In this document: in pieces, positions 1 through 9,300 of the stretch
How the letters are laid out: each line of letters opens with the position of its first letter
Numbering within the stretch: the first letter of the stretch is position 1
Assembly: GCA_030761205.1 (NCBI GenBank)
Contig: JAULJL010000033.1
Span: forward strand, 3,789,501 to 3,853,500
DNA: 64,000 nt
Source: Fremontodendron californicum
Taxonomy: Eukaryota; Streptophyta; Magnoliopsida; Malvales; Malvaceae
Direction: 5' to 3'
The notes under the pieces: generated by a model
The model's database searches: none
What the model was told of the DNA's origin: nothing
The model's input: the letters and a program-made list of their open reading frames with translations, nothing else
Position numbers and translations under genes: made by a program

Positions 1-340
1 CTAGGGAAAACGACTCCGTTTCAAGAAGTGTAAAACATGAAAAAGTTAGATATGCCTCTTAACTTTGCACGGTTAAAATTTCAGCCTTATTGCTTTAGTG
101 AAACTCCAGATATAGCTGATATGGCAAAAGGTGTCGGAACTGGAACTGAACTGAATTTGCCCTTAATTGTTGATTTAACCTAGTAATCTGAAATCACTCA
201 AAGAAACTCGTAAAAAAAAACCAAATTACATAAAAATATAAAAGATCATAAACACAATTAGACTAAGCAATAATAACTCGTATTTGACACAAAACAATAA
301 TAAAACATAACTAAAAACTATATAATTATACGAGTTATCA
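1..340 (-). repeat. Athila-like LTR fragment (U3 end), minus strand
   Basis: Reverse complement of the first ~340 bp of the LTR seen complete elsewhere; it ends at 340 with the inverted LTR start (TGATAACTCG on the minus strand). The variant next to the AATTAAGGG motif matches the LTRs of the element at 25712-35497. It is the right edge of a minus-strand element or solo LTR extending left of the window. Confidence 0.9.
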
Positions 341-652
341 ACAATCAAACCTTTCACCACCTAATCTACAACCCTTATTCTAAATGCCCCAACAATTTAT
401 TAAAAAGAAAATTCATGAATAGTGTAACGCATTAACCAACAAGCAGTTATAATATACAACATTAAATAACTAGAGAAACAATAATAAAATGCATGCATAT
501 GAGTATGGACATATTTAAAAACATTTTATTATTTTCAAAATTCTCCTTATTATTGAAAAATGTGGGAATTAAAATTAAATACTGAGTAAAAACCAACAAA
601 ATCGAGACTTTGATAACACATGACTAATTCTAGGCCTGACTCTCTAATTATG
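341..652. other. AT-rich sequence, no gene seen
   Basis: No open frame or known motif. It lies on the internal side of the minus-strand primer-binding site at 653-670, so it is probably leader sequence of an Ogre/Tat-like element cut by the LTR at 1-340. Confidence 0.4.
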
Positions 653-670
653 TCCCCAGTGGAGTCGCCA
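653..670 (-). other. Primer-binding site of an Ogre/Tat-like element
   Basis: On the minus strand the sequence reads TGGCGACTCCACTGGGGA, the form of PBS I know from Ogre/Tat elements (tRNA-Arg type). Three bases further on the LTR would begin with TGTCGCAACC. The tRNA assignment is from memory of the family. Confidence 0.6.
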
Positions 671-673
671 AGC

Positions 674-975
674 TGTCGCAACCTAAAAAATAACAGGTCT
701 CATCGCGAGACATTTACTCGTTAGGTGTGACATTGAGAAAAACAGAGGAAAAGATGACTTAATTCCTCTTGAAATAAAATAAGGTTTAAAAATAACCTCG
801 AAAAAGAAATGAGTCACCACCAATCTTTTTTGGCTAGGTGTGATCGGCCACCTATTAAAACCGATTTTGTTAAATATTTTAAAATTAATTAAAATATTTT
901 TAAAACTAATTTCAAAGTTTACGTTTTTAAACTAGAGAAATCAAAACCATTATCTTCTTTTTTTTTAAACATTTT
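674..975 (-). repeat. Truncated LTR of an Ogre/Tat-like element
   Basis: Adjoins the PBS at 653-670 in the order expected for a 5' LTR on the minus strand. It holds the GAGTCACCACCAATC and GGCTAGGTGTGATCGG stretches I associate with this lineage. The right end is not defined; it runs into AT-rich sequence before 982. Confidence 0.45.
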
Positions 976-981
976 AAAAAT

Positions 982-1230
982 ATGAATATGAACATGTATG
1001 ATGAGAATCAAGCTGGTATTGGACTTCAAAATCCATTGCATGTTCCTATTGGGCCTATTACAAGGTCAAGATCCAAGAAGCTCAAGGAAGCTATGCAAGG
1101 ATTGGTGCAAAGGACTTGGGAAGAATCTACAAGTCTTTTAAGCAATGTCAAGCCATTCAAGTTGGGCTGCTTGAATGAGGAAGACCAAGAAATGGTCCAT
1201 ATGATCCAAGCTTCACATGATGAGCCATAG
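982..1230 (+). pseudogene. C-terminal end of a Ty3/gypsy polyprotein
   Basis: The 82-aa frame contains GPITRSRSKKLKEAMQGLVQ, the basic tail typical of the C-terminus of chromovirus-like plant Ty3/gypsy polyproteins. It is followed immediately by a purine-rich tract at 1236-1248 and an LTR, the correct order for a 3' end. Everything upstream (gag, protease, RT, integrase) is missing; the left side abuts an unrelated LTR fragment. It is a relic, not a functional gene. Confidence 0.7.
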
Positions 1231-1235
1231 AGGAA

Positions 1236-1248
1236 TTCAAGGGGGCAG
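1236..1248 (+). other. Polypurine tract
   Basis: TTCAAGGGGGCAG lies just after the pol C-terminal relic and just before the LTR, the position of the plus-strand primer. Confidence 0.6.
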
Positions 1249-1250
1249 CA

Positions 1251-1914
1251 ATCTTAATGAATTAGTGGGTCTGGTTTTAGTTCATTATCTAATATGAAGT
1301 GGGGACCAATTCATTAATGATGTGGTGCCTAACTTAGAAGCTTTAGTTGGGTCTTTTAATTACTTAGGCGTTTGGGCCAGATTTATGTATTATGTCCATT
1401 AGGCTTGTGGGGTCTATCTTCATTAAACTTGTTGGACATCCTTTTAATTTAATTAAGTTTGGGCTTGAGCTTGTTCAACCCATAGTTAAGCTTTCATTTA
1501 ATTATGTAAGTAGTAAGCCTTGTCTGCCAAGGAGTTTCATTTGTACTAGGAGTTATTATGATAGTTGAATAGGGTTAGTAGGGAGGCTATAAATACCCTT
1601 GTTTAGCCATCTACTTCAGCAACCATTATTAATCTATTGAATTGAATTTATTCAAGTGAGTGTTTCACTCTTTTTAGTTCTTGACAGAACTTAGGAACTT
1701 ATCAAAGAATTCTTTCTTTGTGGCGTTCAACCTATCAAACTTAGGTTCTTGAAACGAGAGTTCTTAGGGTCTAGCTTACATGCTTAATCTAGGTTCTTTG
1801 AAACAGGTTTTCTAAGGGTTTAAGTTATCTTTTCCTGAATCTTGGCTTTCTTGGGGTTAGGGTATTTCAATTTGTTAGTGGGTTCAAAGGGTTTAACCTT
1901 TAGGGTTCACATCA
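1251..1914 (+). repeat. LTR of a chromovirus-like element
   Basis: It ends in GGGTTCACATCA followed by a PBS, and is related over much of its length to the minus-strand LTRs at 49123-49803 and 50844-51523 (for example the TAATTACTTAGGC and AGGGTTCACATCA stretches). The left edge is approximate because no clear TG start is visible after the purine tract. It is flanked by a pol 3' end on the left and a leader on the right. Confidence 0.65.
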
Positions 1915-1916
1915 GT

Positions 1917-1928
1917 TAGTATCAGAGC
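1917..1928 (+). other. Primer-binding site, initiator-Met type, one mismatch
   Basis: TAGTATCAGAGC differs at one base from TGGTATCAGAGC, the tRNA-iMet PBS common in plant LTR elements. It starts two bases after the LTR end. Confidence 0.7.
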
Positions 1929-2928
1929 TTAGTCTTCCAGTCAGGTTTTTATAGTTATCGCTTTGATTTGTTGTTTGTTAATTCTTTTTGGGGGTTTCAG
2001 ATATTATCACAGCAAAATCAATAACAAGATTTTGGGGTTTTAAGCATTCTTGTCTTGAGGTTATAGCTTTAGGCATTCTTGCCCTGGTTATAGTTTTTAG
2101 GCAGTCTTGTTTTGGGGTTTCGTTTCTTGTAATTGAATCAAATCAATCTAACAAGATTTTGGTGTTTCAGGCATTCTTGTCTTGGGGTTATAGCTTTAGG
2201 CATTTTCTAGGGTTATAGTTTTTAGGCAGTCTAAGTTTGGGGTTTCAGTCTTGAAAAGTGATTTAAATCAAGATTTTGTTTCTTGAATTCTTGATCAATT
2301 AAAATTTTTTCTTGTTGATTCTTGATCCGAATCTTGAAAAAAAAATTCAAGAATTCAGAGGGGCTTTCGAACAGTCCCAAGAAAGAAAAAGGAAGTTCAT
2401 CCGAGATTTCAAGAAAATCAAGAAGTCTCGTTCTTGAAAAAAAAGAAAAAAAGAAATAATAAAAGTGTTTGAACAACAAGAAAAAGAAAGAAAGATTCGA
2501 AAAAGATCAAGGGAAATAGGAAAGATTTGAATTCTTGGTAATCTTGTTCTTGTTTTTTACTTGTTTTACCTTATCACTAATTGTTTCTTGTTTCTTGAGT
2601 CTTTTGCTAGGTTAAATTAAGCAAGGGGAGTTCTTGAAGAGTTCTTCTAGTTCCTAAAAAACCTGAAAGAGGAAATAGAGTGGTAAAAGGCAAGAGTAAG
2701 TAAGTTTATTAAATAAAAAGCCTAAAAGAGTGCAAACAAAAGTTGGAGTGATATCATAATTGAGTGTAAACATAAGGGAGTGTGTGAGTTTATTTTTTTT
2801 TATCACTAACAATTTGTTTTGTAGCAACTTCAAAGTTGTATCACAAGAGTGACTCAACACCTAAGAAGAAGGTGGATAGCTTATCCTCTATGTTGCATGC
2901 TATGTAACAAGAATCTGAACGCTTAAAA
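1929..2928 (+). other. Untranslated leader of the chromovirus-like relic
   Basis: Non-coding. 1980-2240 holds degenerate repeats built from GGGGTTT, GCATTCTTG and AGGTTATAGCTTTAGG. 2270-2540 matches (inverted) the leader of the element at 49123-51523. No credible gene. Confidence 0.6.
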
Positions 2929-3690
2929 TTGGTGTTGGAGGAGATGAGAAATAGGATAGGTCAACAAGAGGTAGTGAATAGAAATCTACAAGATCCCGTG
3001 GTAGGTGAGTCTTTTGTTGCAAGGTATACTCTCAGTACGCAATTTAATATAGATGATATGGAGCAGCGAAGAGAGAACATATTTCGTACTAGATGTTTTG
3101 TAAATGACAGGGTATGTAGTATGATTATTGATGGGAAAAGTTGCAATAATATAGCTAGTACCATCCTAGTTGAGAAGTTGAGCTTACCTTTACTAGAACA
3201 TCCCAAACCTTATAAGTTGCAATGGTTGACAGAATGTGGGGATGTAGAGGTTAATAAGCAGATTTTGGTAGCTTTTACCATTGGGAGGTATAGTGATGAG
3301 GTGCTTTGTGATGTAGTACCTATGCATACTAGCCATATTTTGTTGGGGAGGTCGTGGCAGTATAATATGAGGGTAATTCATGATGAGTTTAAGAATAGGT
3401 ATAGCTTTGTAAAGGATGAAAAAACAATCAAGCTTGTTCCTTTAACTCCAAAACAGGTCTATGAGGACCAATTGAAATTGAAGTTGAAAAATGAGAGTGA
3501 GCAAAAAAGAAAGAGTGAGGCCGAAACACAAGAAAGAAACATGAGAGAAAAGAAAGGAGAGAGTGTGGCTGAAACACATGAGAAAAAAATAGAAGTGGCT
3601 GAAAAAAAGAGAATGATGCCACAAGAGAGAAAAGAAAAGACAAAGAAGAGTTTCTATGCAAAAGAGATGAGGTTTTTACTAATGATCAAA
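2929..3690 (+). pseudogene. gag-end/protease fragment of a chromovirus-like polyprotein
   Basis: The frame holds a retroviral-type aspartic protease region: CSMIIDGKSCNNIAS (the active-site region reads IIDGKS; family members have D-G-G/S), DVVPMHTSHILLGRSWQ and LTPKQVYEDQ, all characteristic of plant Ty3/gypsy polyproteins. It is followed by a Lys/Glu-rich linker and KKSFYAKE. No capsid or zinc knuckle is seen upstream, so most of gag is gone. The original reading frame is lost near 3690 and resumes in another frame. Product: none expected. Confidence 0.75.
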
Positions 3691-3699
3691 CTAACAACC

Positions 3700-4296
3700 C
3701 TTTTCCTAGTTTGTCTTTTTCTTTATTCCAGGTGTTCAAGCATGTATTTCCAAAGGGGAAGCCTAATGGGTTGCCTTCCATACAAGGTATTGGGCATCCA
3801 ATTGAGATTGAGCACTCACTTGATTTTGTACTACCTAACATTGATACAAGCAAGGTATGTACTTCCTATGCTACTTGTTACAAGCAAGGTAAGGGGAACA
3901 TTGATTCTGATGCTTTATCTAGGAGGTATGTATTTCTCACATCTATGAATGCTAAGATGCTTGGATTTTAATATATAAAGGATGAATATGCCAATGGTGC
4001 TGATTTTTGTGATGTATACATAGCATGTGATAAGACAGCATTTGGTAAATTTTACAAGCATGATGGTTTTTTGTTTAAACAAGATAAACTGTGTGCCTAA
4101 TTGTTCTATGAGTTATTAGTGCGTGAGGCACATGGTGGTGGTTTAATGGGACACTTTGGTGTCAAGAAGACCTTAGAAATATTGTATGAACATTTCTTTT
4201 GGCCTAAAATGAAAAGGAATATTATTCACATATGTGATAGATGCATTACATGTAGAAAGGCCAAATCTAAGGTTTTACCTCATGGGTTGTATACAC
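3700..4296 (+). pseudogene. pol remnant: PR-RT linker joined to RNase H end and integrase zinc finger
   Basis: The frame starting near 3711 reads through FKHVFPKG and NGLPSIQGIGHPIEIEHSLDF (the linker before RT), then jumps to GNIDSDALSRRYVFL, which is the very end of RNase H. The RT and most of RNase H are therefore deleted. After in-frame stops at 3969-3971 and 4098-4100 comes an integrase HHCC finger (REAHGGGLMGHFG ... CDRCITCRKAKS). The element is cut at 4296 by the LTR of the next element, and its right half is not found in this window. Confidence 0.75.
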
Positions 4297-4609
4297 TGAT
4301 AACTCGTATAATTATATAGTTTTTAGTTATGTTTTATTATTGTTTTGTGTCAAATACGAGTTATTATTGTTTAGTCTAATTGTGTTTATGATCTTTTATA
4401 TTTTTATGTAATTTGGTGTTTTTCACAAGTTTCTTTGAGTGATTTCAGATTACTAGAATTAAGGGCAAATCCAGTTCAGTTCCAGTTCAGACACCTTTTG
4501 CCATATCAGCTATATCTCGAGTTTCACTGAAGCAATAAGGCTGAAATTTTAACCGTGCAAAGTTAAGAGGCATATCTATCTTTTTCATGTTTTACACTTC
4601 TTGAAACGG
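4297..4609 (+). repeat. 5' LTR of element 2, left part
   Basis: Starts TGATAACTCGTATAATTATA and stops at AACGG, where element 1 is inserted. The sequence continues at 16572 with AGTCGTTTTCCC. The flanking base string before it (TACAC) would be the left TSD. Confidence 0.9.
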
Positions 4610-6096
4610 TGATAACTCGTATAATTATATAGTTTTTAGTTATGTTTTATTATTGTTTTGTGTCAAATACGAGTTATTATTGTTTAGTCTAATTGTGTTT
4701 ATGATCTTTTATATTTTTATGTAATTTGGTGTTTTTCACAAGTTTCTTTGAGTGATTTCAGATTACTAGAATTAAGGGCAAATCCAGTTCAGTTCCAGTT
4801 CCGACACCTTTTGCCATATCAGCTATATCTCGAGTTTCACTGAAGCAATAAGGCTGAACTTTGTATCCCTGCAAAGCTAAGAGGCATATCTATCTTTTTC
4901 ATGTTTTACACTTCTTGAAACGGAGTCGTTTTCCCTAGCGAAATCGACCATCAAGTTGGCTGATGTGCAATGACGTCTGTTCTGCACCGTTTTGGTATTT
5001 TGACCATATCTTCCGATCCACGTGCGCAAATGATCTGATTCCAACGGCTATGGATCCGTCACGGATAGGGGTATATTTTTCTAGAAGACCATTTTATCAG
5101 ATCGAGCCTCCAACATTGACAAAATCGACCATCAAGCTGGCTGATCAGAATTGTCATACAATATGACGAAAATTGTTAGAAAAATGCACCCACCTATTAT
5201 ACCTACCTTTGAAATTTGTAAAGCTTGTCTCTTGTCATTTAGCCCTCCAAAATGTGTATAAATAGAGGGCCTTGGATGAGTATTGGGATACATTATACAT
5301 TGGTAGGATATTTGCCATTGTAATAAAATTCTCTAAGTTTTCTTCTTCTTTCCTTTCTCTAGTTTTCTTTTTCTTTACTTATGTTTCTTACATTTCTTTT
5401 CATTTTATTCATATCTAGTATGTGTTGCTAATCATATTGTTGAGGTGATGAGGTGAAGCTCTTGGTAAATGCTAAGGTTAGTATCTTAAACATGAGCTAA
5501 AATGAATCATCATTTATAAACACTAGTATAGATAATATTTTCTTTTGGTTTAAAATCATACTTGCAAAGTAGAGATCTTGATTCATTATTGACAATGAAA
5601 ATGGCACAGTAAATGCTTGGTTTCATAACCTTGATTTGTTGTAGACATATACCTTGGCATAAGGAATGCTTGGACTCTTTTTATGAGTTTTGAGGACACC
5701 AAATGAACATAATATCATATGCTATGGACGTTGGACTGAATTGCTAAACCTTCCGATTGGAACCTCCCTTATGTGTGGATTTCAATTGTGTAATAAAACA
5801 AGATTAATCTTAGCATAACACCAAGAGTGGATTCTCTAACCTCAACATCCTTTCTTATTGTTTTTATATCTTGTTTAATTGTTTTTATGTTATTTTGTTT
5901 ATTTTGTTCTCTAATATCTTGTTTATCTTATTTTGTTGTTGATTCCCTAATATCTTGTTTACTTTCTTTGTCTTATATATTTATAAACTTATACTTATTA
6001 ATACGCTTCCCTGTGGTTCGACCTCGGACACCCGAGAATTTATTACTTGAACATAACCTGCACTTGGGTTTACAACTCTTAATTGAGTCTCTATCA
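4610..6096 (+). repeat. 5' LTR of element 1
   Basis: 1487 bp, TGATAACTCG... to ...CTCTATCA. U3 holds two copies of an AATCGACCATCAAG motif about 165 bp apart, a TGACGTC site (4971-4977) and a perfect CACGTG G-box (5019-5024). A TATA box lies at 5257-5264 and an AATAAA-type signal follows near 5322. The small open frame inside U5 (near 5827-6147) runs out through the PBS and is not a gene. Confidence 0.95.
5257..5264 (+). promoter_or_regulatory. LTR promoter TATA box
   Basis: TATAAATA in the context TGTGTATAAATAGAGGGCC, conserved in every LTR of both A and B types (for example 15727-15734 and 16905-16912). Transcription should begin about 30 bp downstream and mark the start of R. Confidence 0.75.
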
Positions 6097-6102
6097 AGTT
6101 TT

Positions 6103-6120
6103 TGGCGCCGTTGCCGGGGA
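6103..6120 (+). other. Primer-binding site (tRNA-Asp)
   Basis: TGGCGCCGTTGCCGGGGA is complementary to the 3' end of plant tRNA-Asp and is the PBS of Athila-group elements. It begins six bases after the LTR. Confidence 0.93.
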
Positions 6121-6399
6121 AGCAATACTAAGTATATAAGTTTATAAGTATATTTATTTTTATTGGCTGGTTATACCGCCTAATTTATTTTCATTGGCTG
6201 GTTATACCGCCTAATTTTCTATATATTTATATTTATATTGTATATTAACTTTGTTTTATTTCTATTGGCTGGTTATACCGCCTAATCTGTATATTAACTT
6301 TGTTTTATGCTTGTTTGGCGACGTGATTTTAGATCTCGTCGTTTAGTTAGATTTTATTGTGAAACTTTTTCAGGTAATCTTTCTAATACAACTCCTACC
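6121..6399 (+). repeat. Leader with three TTGGCTGGTTATACCGCC repeats
   Basis: Copies lie at about 6162-6184, 6193-6215 and 6263-6285, separated by AT-rich DNA. In B-type elements the same repeat lies inside the LTR. A candidate 5' splice site, CAG/GTAATC, lies at 6371-6379, upstream of the likely gag start. Confidence 0.8.
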
Positions 6400-9300
6400 A
6401 TGGCTGACAATGAAAGTGTTCATGCTGAAGATGAGAACAGACAAGTACGCACCATGCGTGACTACTTGCAACCAACTCGAAGCTCATCACCCTCTTGTTT
6501 TATTTTTCCTCTCAATGCAAACAACTTTCGTTTTAAACCAGGTATGATAGCTTTGCTTCCAAATTTCCATGGGTTAGAATCGGAAAGTGCTTACTCGTTT
6601 CTAAAAGACTTCGAAGATGTATGTGTCACCTTTAATGACCAACAATGTACAAATGAAATTGTCAAGCTAAAATTATTTCCTTTTTCTTTAAAAGATAAAG
6701 CAAAAATTTGGCTTCATAATTTAAAACCAAGGTCAATTGGCACATGGCAAGAATTACAAACTGAGTTTCTAAAGAAATTTTTCCCAGCACATAAAACTAC
6801 TGCTTTGAAAAGACAGATTCAAAATTTCAATCAAAATCAAAATGAAGCATTTTTTCAGTGCTGGGAGCGTTTTAAAGATTTGTTAAGTTCTTGTCCACAT
6901 CATGGTTTTGAAAAATGGCGTCTTATTAGTTTCTTTTATGAAAGTTTAACTCCCGAAACTAAACAATTTGTTGAAACAATGTGTAACGGTGAGTTTCTAG
7001 AAAAAGAACCTGAAGAAGCCTTTGACTACCTAGACCATTTGGCAGATAACTCTCAAGCCTGGCACACAGATAATTCCTCTGAAAGTTCCAATAGATCTAA
7101 TCTTTTTTCTAACAGAGGTAAATATCATTTTAGTCAAGAAGATGAGATAAAAGCTAAAGTAGCTAATTTGGCTAGAAAGATTGAAGCCATGGAACTTAGA
7201 GAAGTAAAAGAAGTCAAAACGGTTAAAAATGAAGAAAGTTGTGGAATTTGTGAAATCATGGGACACCCCACTTCTGAATGTCCAAACATTCCCATTCTTA
7301 AAGAAGCGTTGCATGATCAAGTAAATTCCATAAACACATTTAAAAAGCCTTTTCCTTCTCCTTACTCTGAAACGTATAACCCTGAATGGAGAAATCATCC
7401 CAACTTCAGTTGGCGGAATAATAATCATGTTCAGGTACCACAATCTCAAAAGCCGGGCAACACTTTTTCCTATCAACCTTCACGTGTACAAACCTTGGAA
7501 GAGACATTGCAAGCATTCATGCAAACACAAGCAAATGTGAATAGCCGGACTTCACAGGACATCAATGAGATCAAAAACACCTTGTCCACATTGACAGCTT
7601 CATTACGCACTCAAGAAAAAGGTAAGTTTCCTGCTCAACCTCAGCCTAACCCTTCTACTCAATGTCTTGTTTCTTGCTCCAATGAAACTCAACAGGAAAA
7701 TGCCAGTTCTATCACAACTCTTCGAAGTGGAAAGGCAATTGACAAAAAGATTCCATCAAAAGACCAAGATCCTCTTTCCCCTCCGAAAAGTAATGGTAAG
7801 AATGATGGTAAGTCTGAACTTCTTGAAAATTTGGACAAAGAAAAAGGTATGCATCCTGCTCCTTTTCCTCAAAGGTTGCAAACAATAAAGAATTTGAATC
7901 AAAATGCAGAAATTTATGAACTTTTCAAACAAGTTAAGATTAACATTCCTTTATTGGATGCAATCAAACAAGTTCCATCTTATGCTAAATTTTTGAAGGA
8001 CATGTGCACAGTTAAAAGGAAACATAATGTACAAAAGAAAGCATTTTTGACGGAAAGTGTGAGCTCAATCATTCAGCACCTTACTCCACCAAAATTCAAA
8101 GATCCTGGATGTCCAACAATCTCATGCATCATTGGAAACACTAGAATAGAACGTGCATTGCTTGATCTTGGTGCTAGTGTTAATCTTTTGCCTTTTTCTG
8201 TTTATCAACAGTTAGGTTTAGGTGAACTCAAGGAAACACCTGTTACACTTCAACTAGCTGATCGTTCTGTAAAAATTCCTCGAGGGATAGTTGAAGATGT
8301 TTTGGTTCAAATTGATAATTTTTACTTCCCTGTTGATTTTATTGTTTTGGACACACATCCTGTTTCAAATCCAAATGTTCAAATTCCTGTTATATTAGGC
8401 CGTCCATTTCTTGCAACTTCTAATGCTCTGATAAATTGCAGGAATGGTATGTTGAACATTTCTTTTGGAAATATGACTTTAGAATTAAATGTGTTCAACA
8501 TTTGCAAGCAACCTGGTGATAATTCAGAAGTACATGAAGTGGATTTCATTGAAGAACTTGTTCATGAACATCTCACCACTACCACATTCCATGATCCTTT
8601 AGAAGCTTATTTAATTGAATATGAGTTTGATAATGCTTCAGAAATTTCACACACTGATTCTTTGTTAAAATCTTTTCAGGATAAGCATTGTTGGAAACAA
8701 AAGTTTGAGGAACTACCATCACTTACAAATGTCACTGTACCATCAACTATTGAACCACCCAAGCTGGAGTTAAAACCATTGCCATCCGAGCTAAAATATT
8801 CCTTTTTGGGTGAGAGTGAAACTTTTCCAGTCATAATTTCTTCACATCTTGATGAACTACAAGAAGGTAAGTTGTTACAACTTTTGAAGATGCACAAAAA
8901 TGCATTAGGATGGACCTTAGCTGACATAAAGGGAATAAGCCCATTAATCTGCACACATAATATTTATTTAGAGGAAAATGCTAAACCCTCTAGACAAATG
9001 CAACGAAGGCTTAATCCTAATATGAAAGAAGTAGTGAGAAATGAAGTCATTAAACTTCTAGATAATGGAATCATTTATCCTATCTCTGATAGCAAATGGG
9101 TAAGTCCTACTCAAGTCGTACCTAAGAAATCTGGAGTTACTGTAGTTAAAAATGAAAACAATGAATTAATTCCAGCTAGGACTGTTACTGGTTGGCGCAT
9201 GTGCATTGACTATAGGAAACTTAACTCAGTGACGAGGAAAGATCATTTCCCTTTGCCTTTCATGGATCAAATCTTAGAAAGAGTTGCAGGGCATGAGTTT

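Noticed and set aside
4297..4922. Tandem duplication of the first 313 bp of an LTR
   Set aside because: The break at AACGG, the identical AACGG after 16566 and the continuation of the first LTR at 16572 show that a whole element inserted into an LTR; it is nesting, not tandem duplication.
5827..6147. Hydrophobic 95-106 codon frames inside U5 of A-type LTRs
   Set aside because: They are T-rich LTR sequence, run through the LTR end and PBS, and differ freely between copies; not a membrane protein gene.
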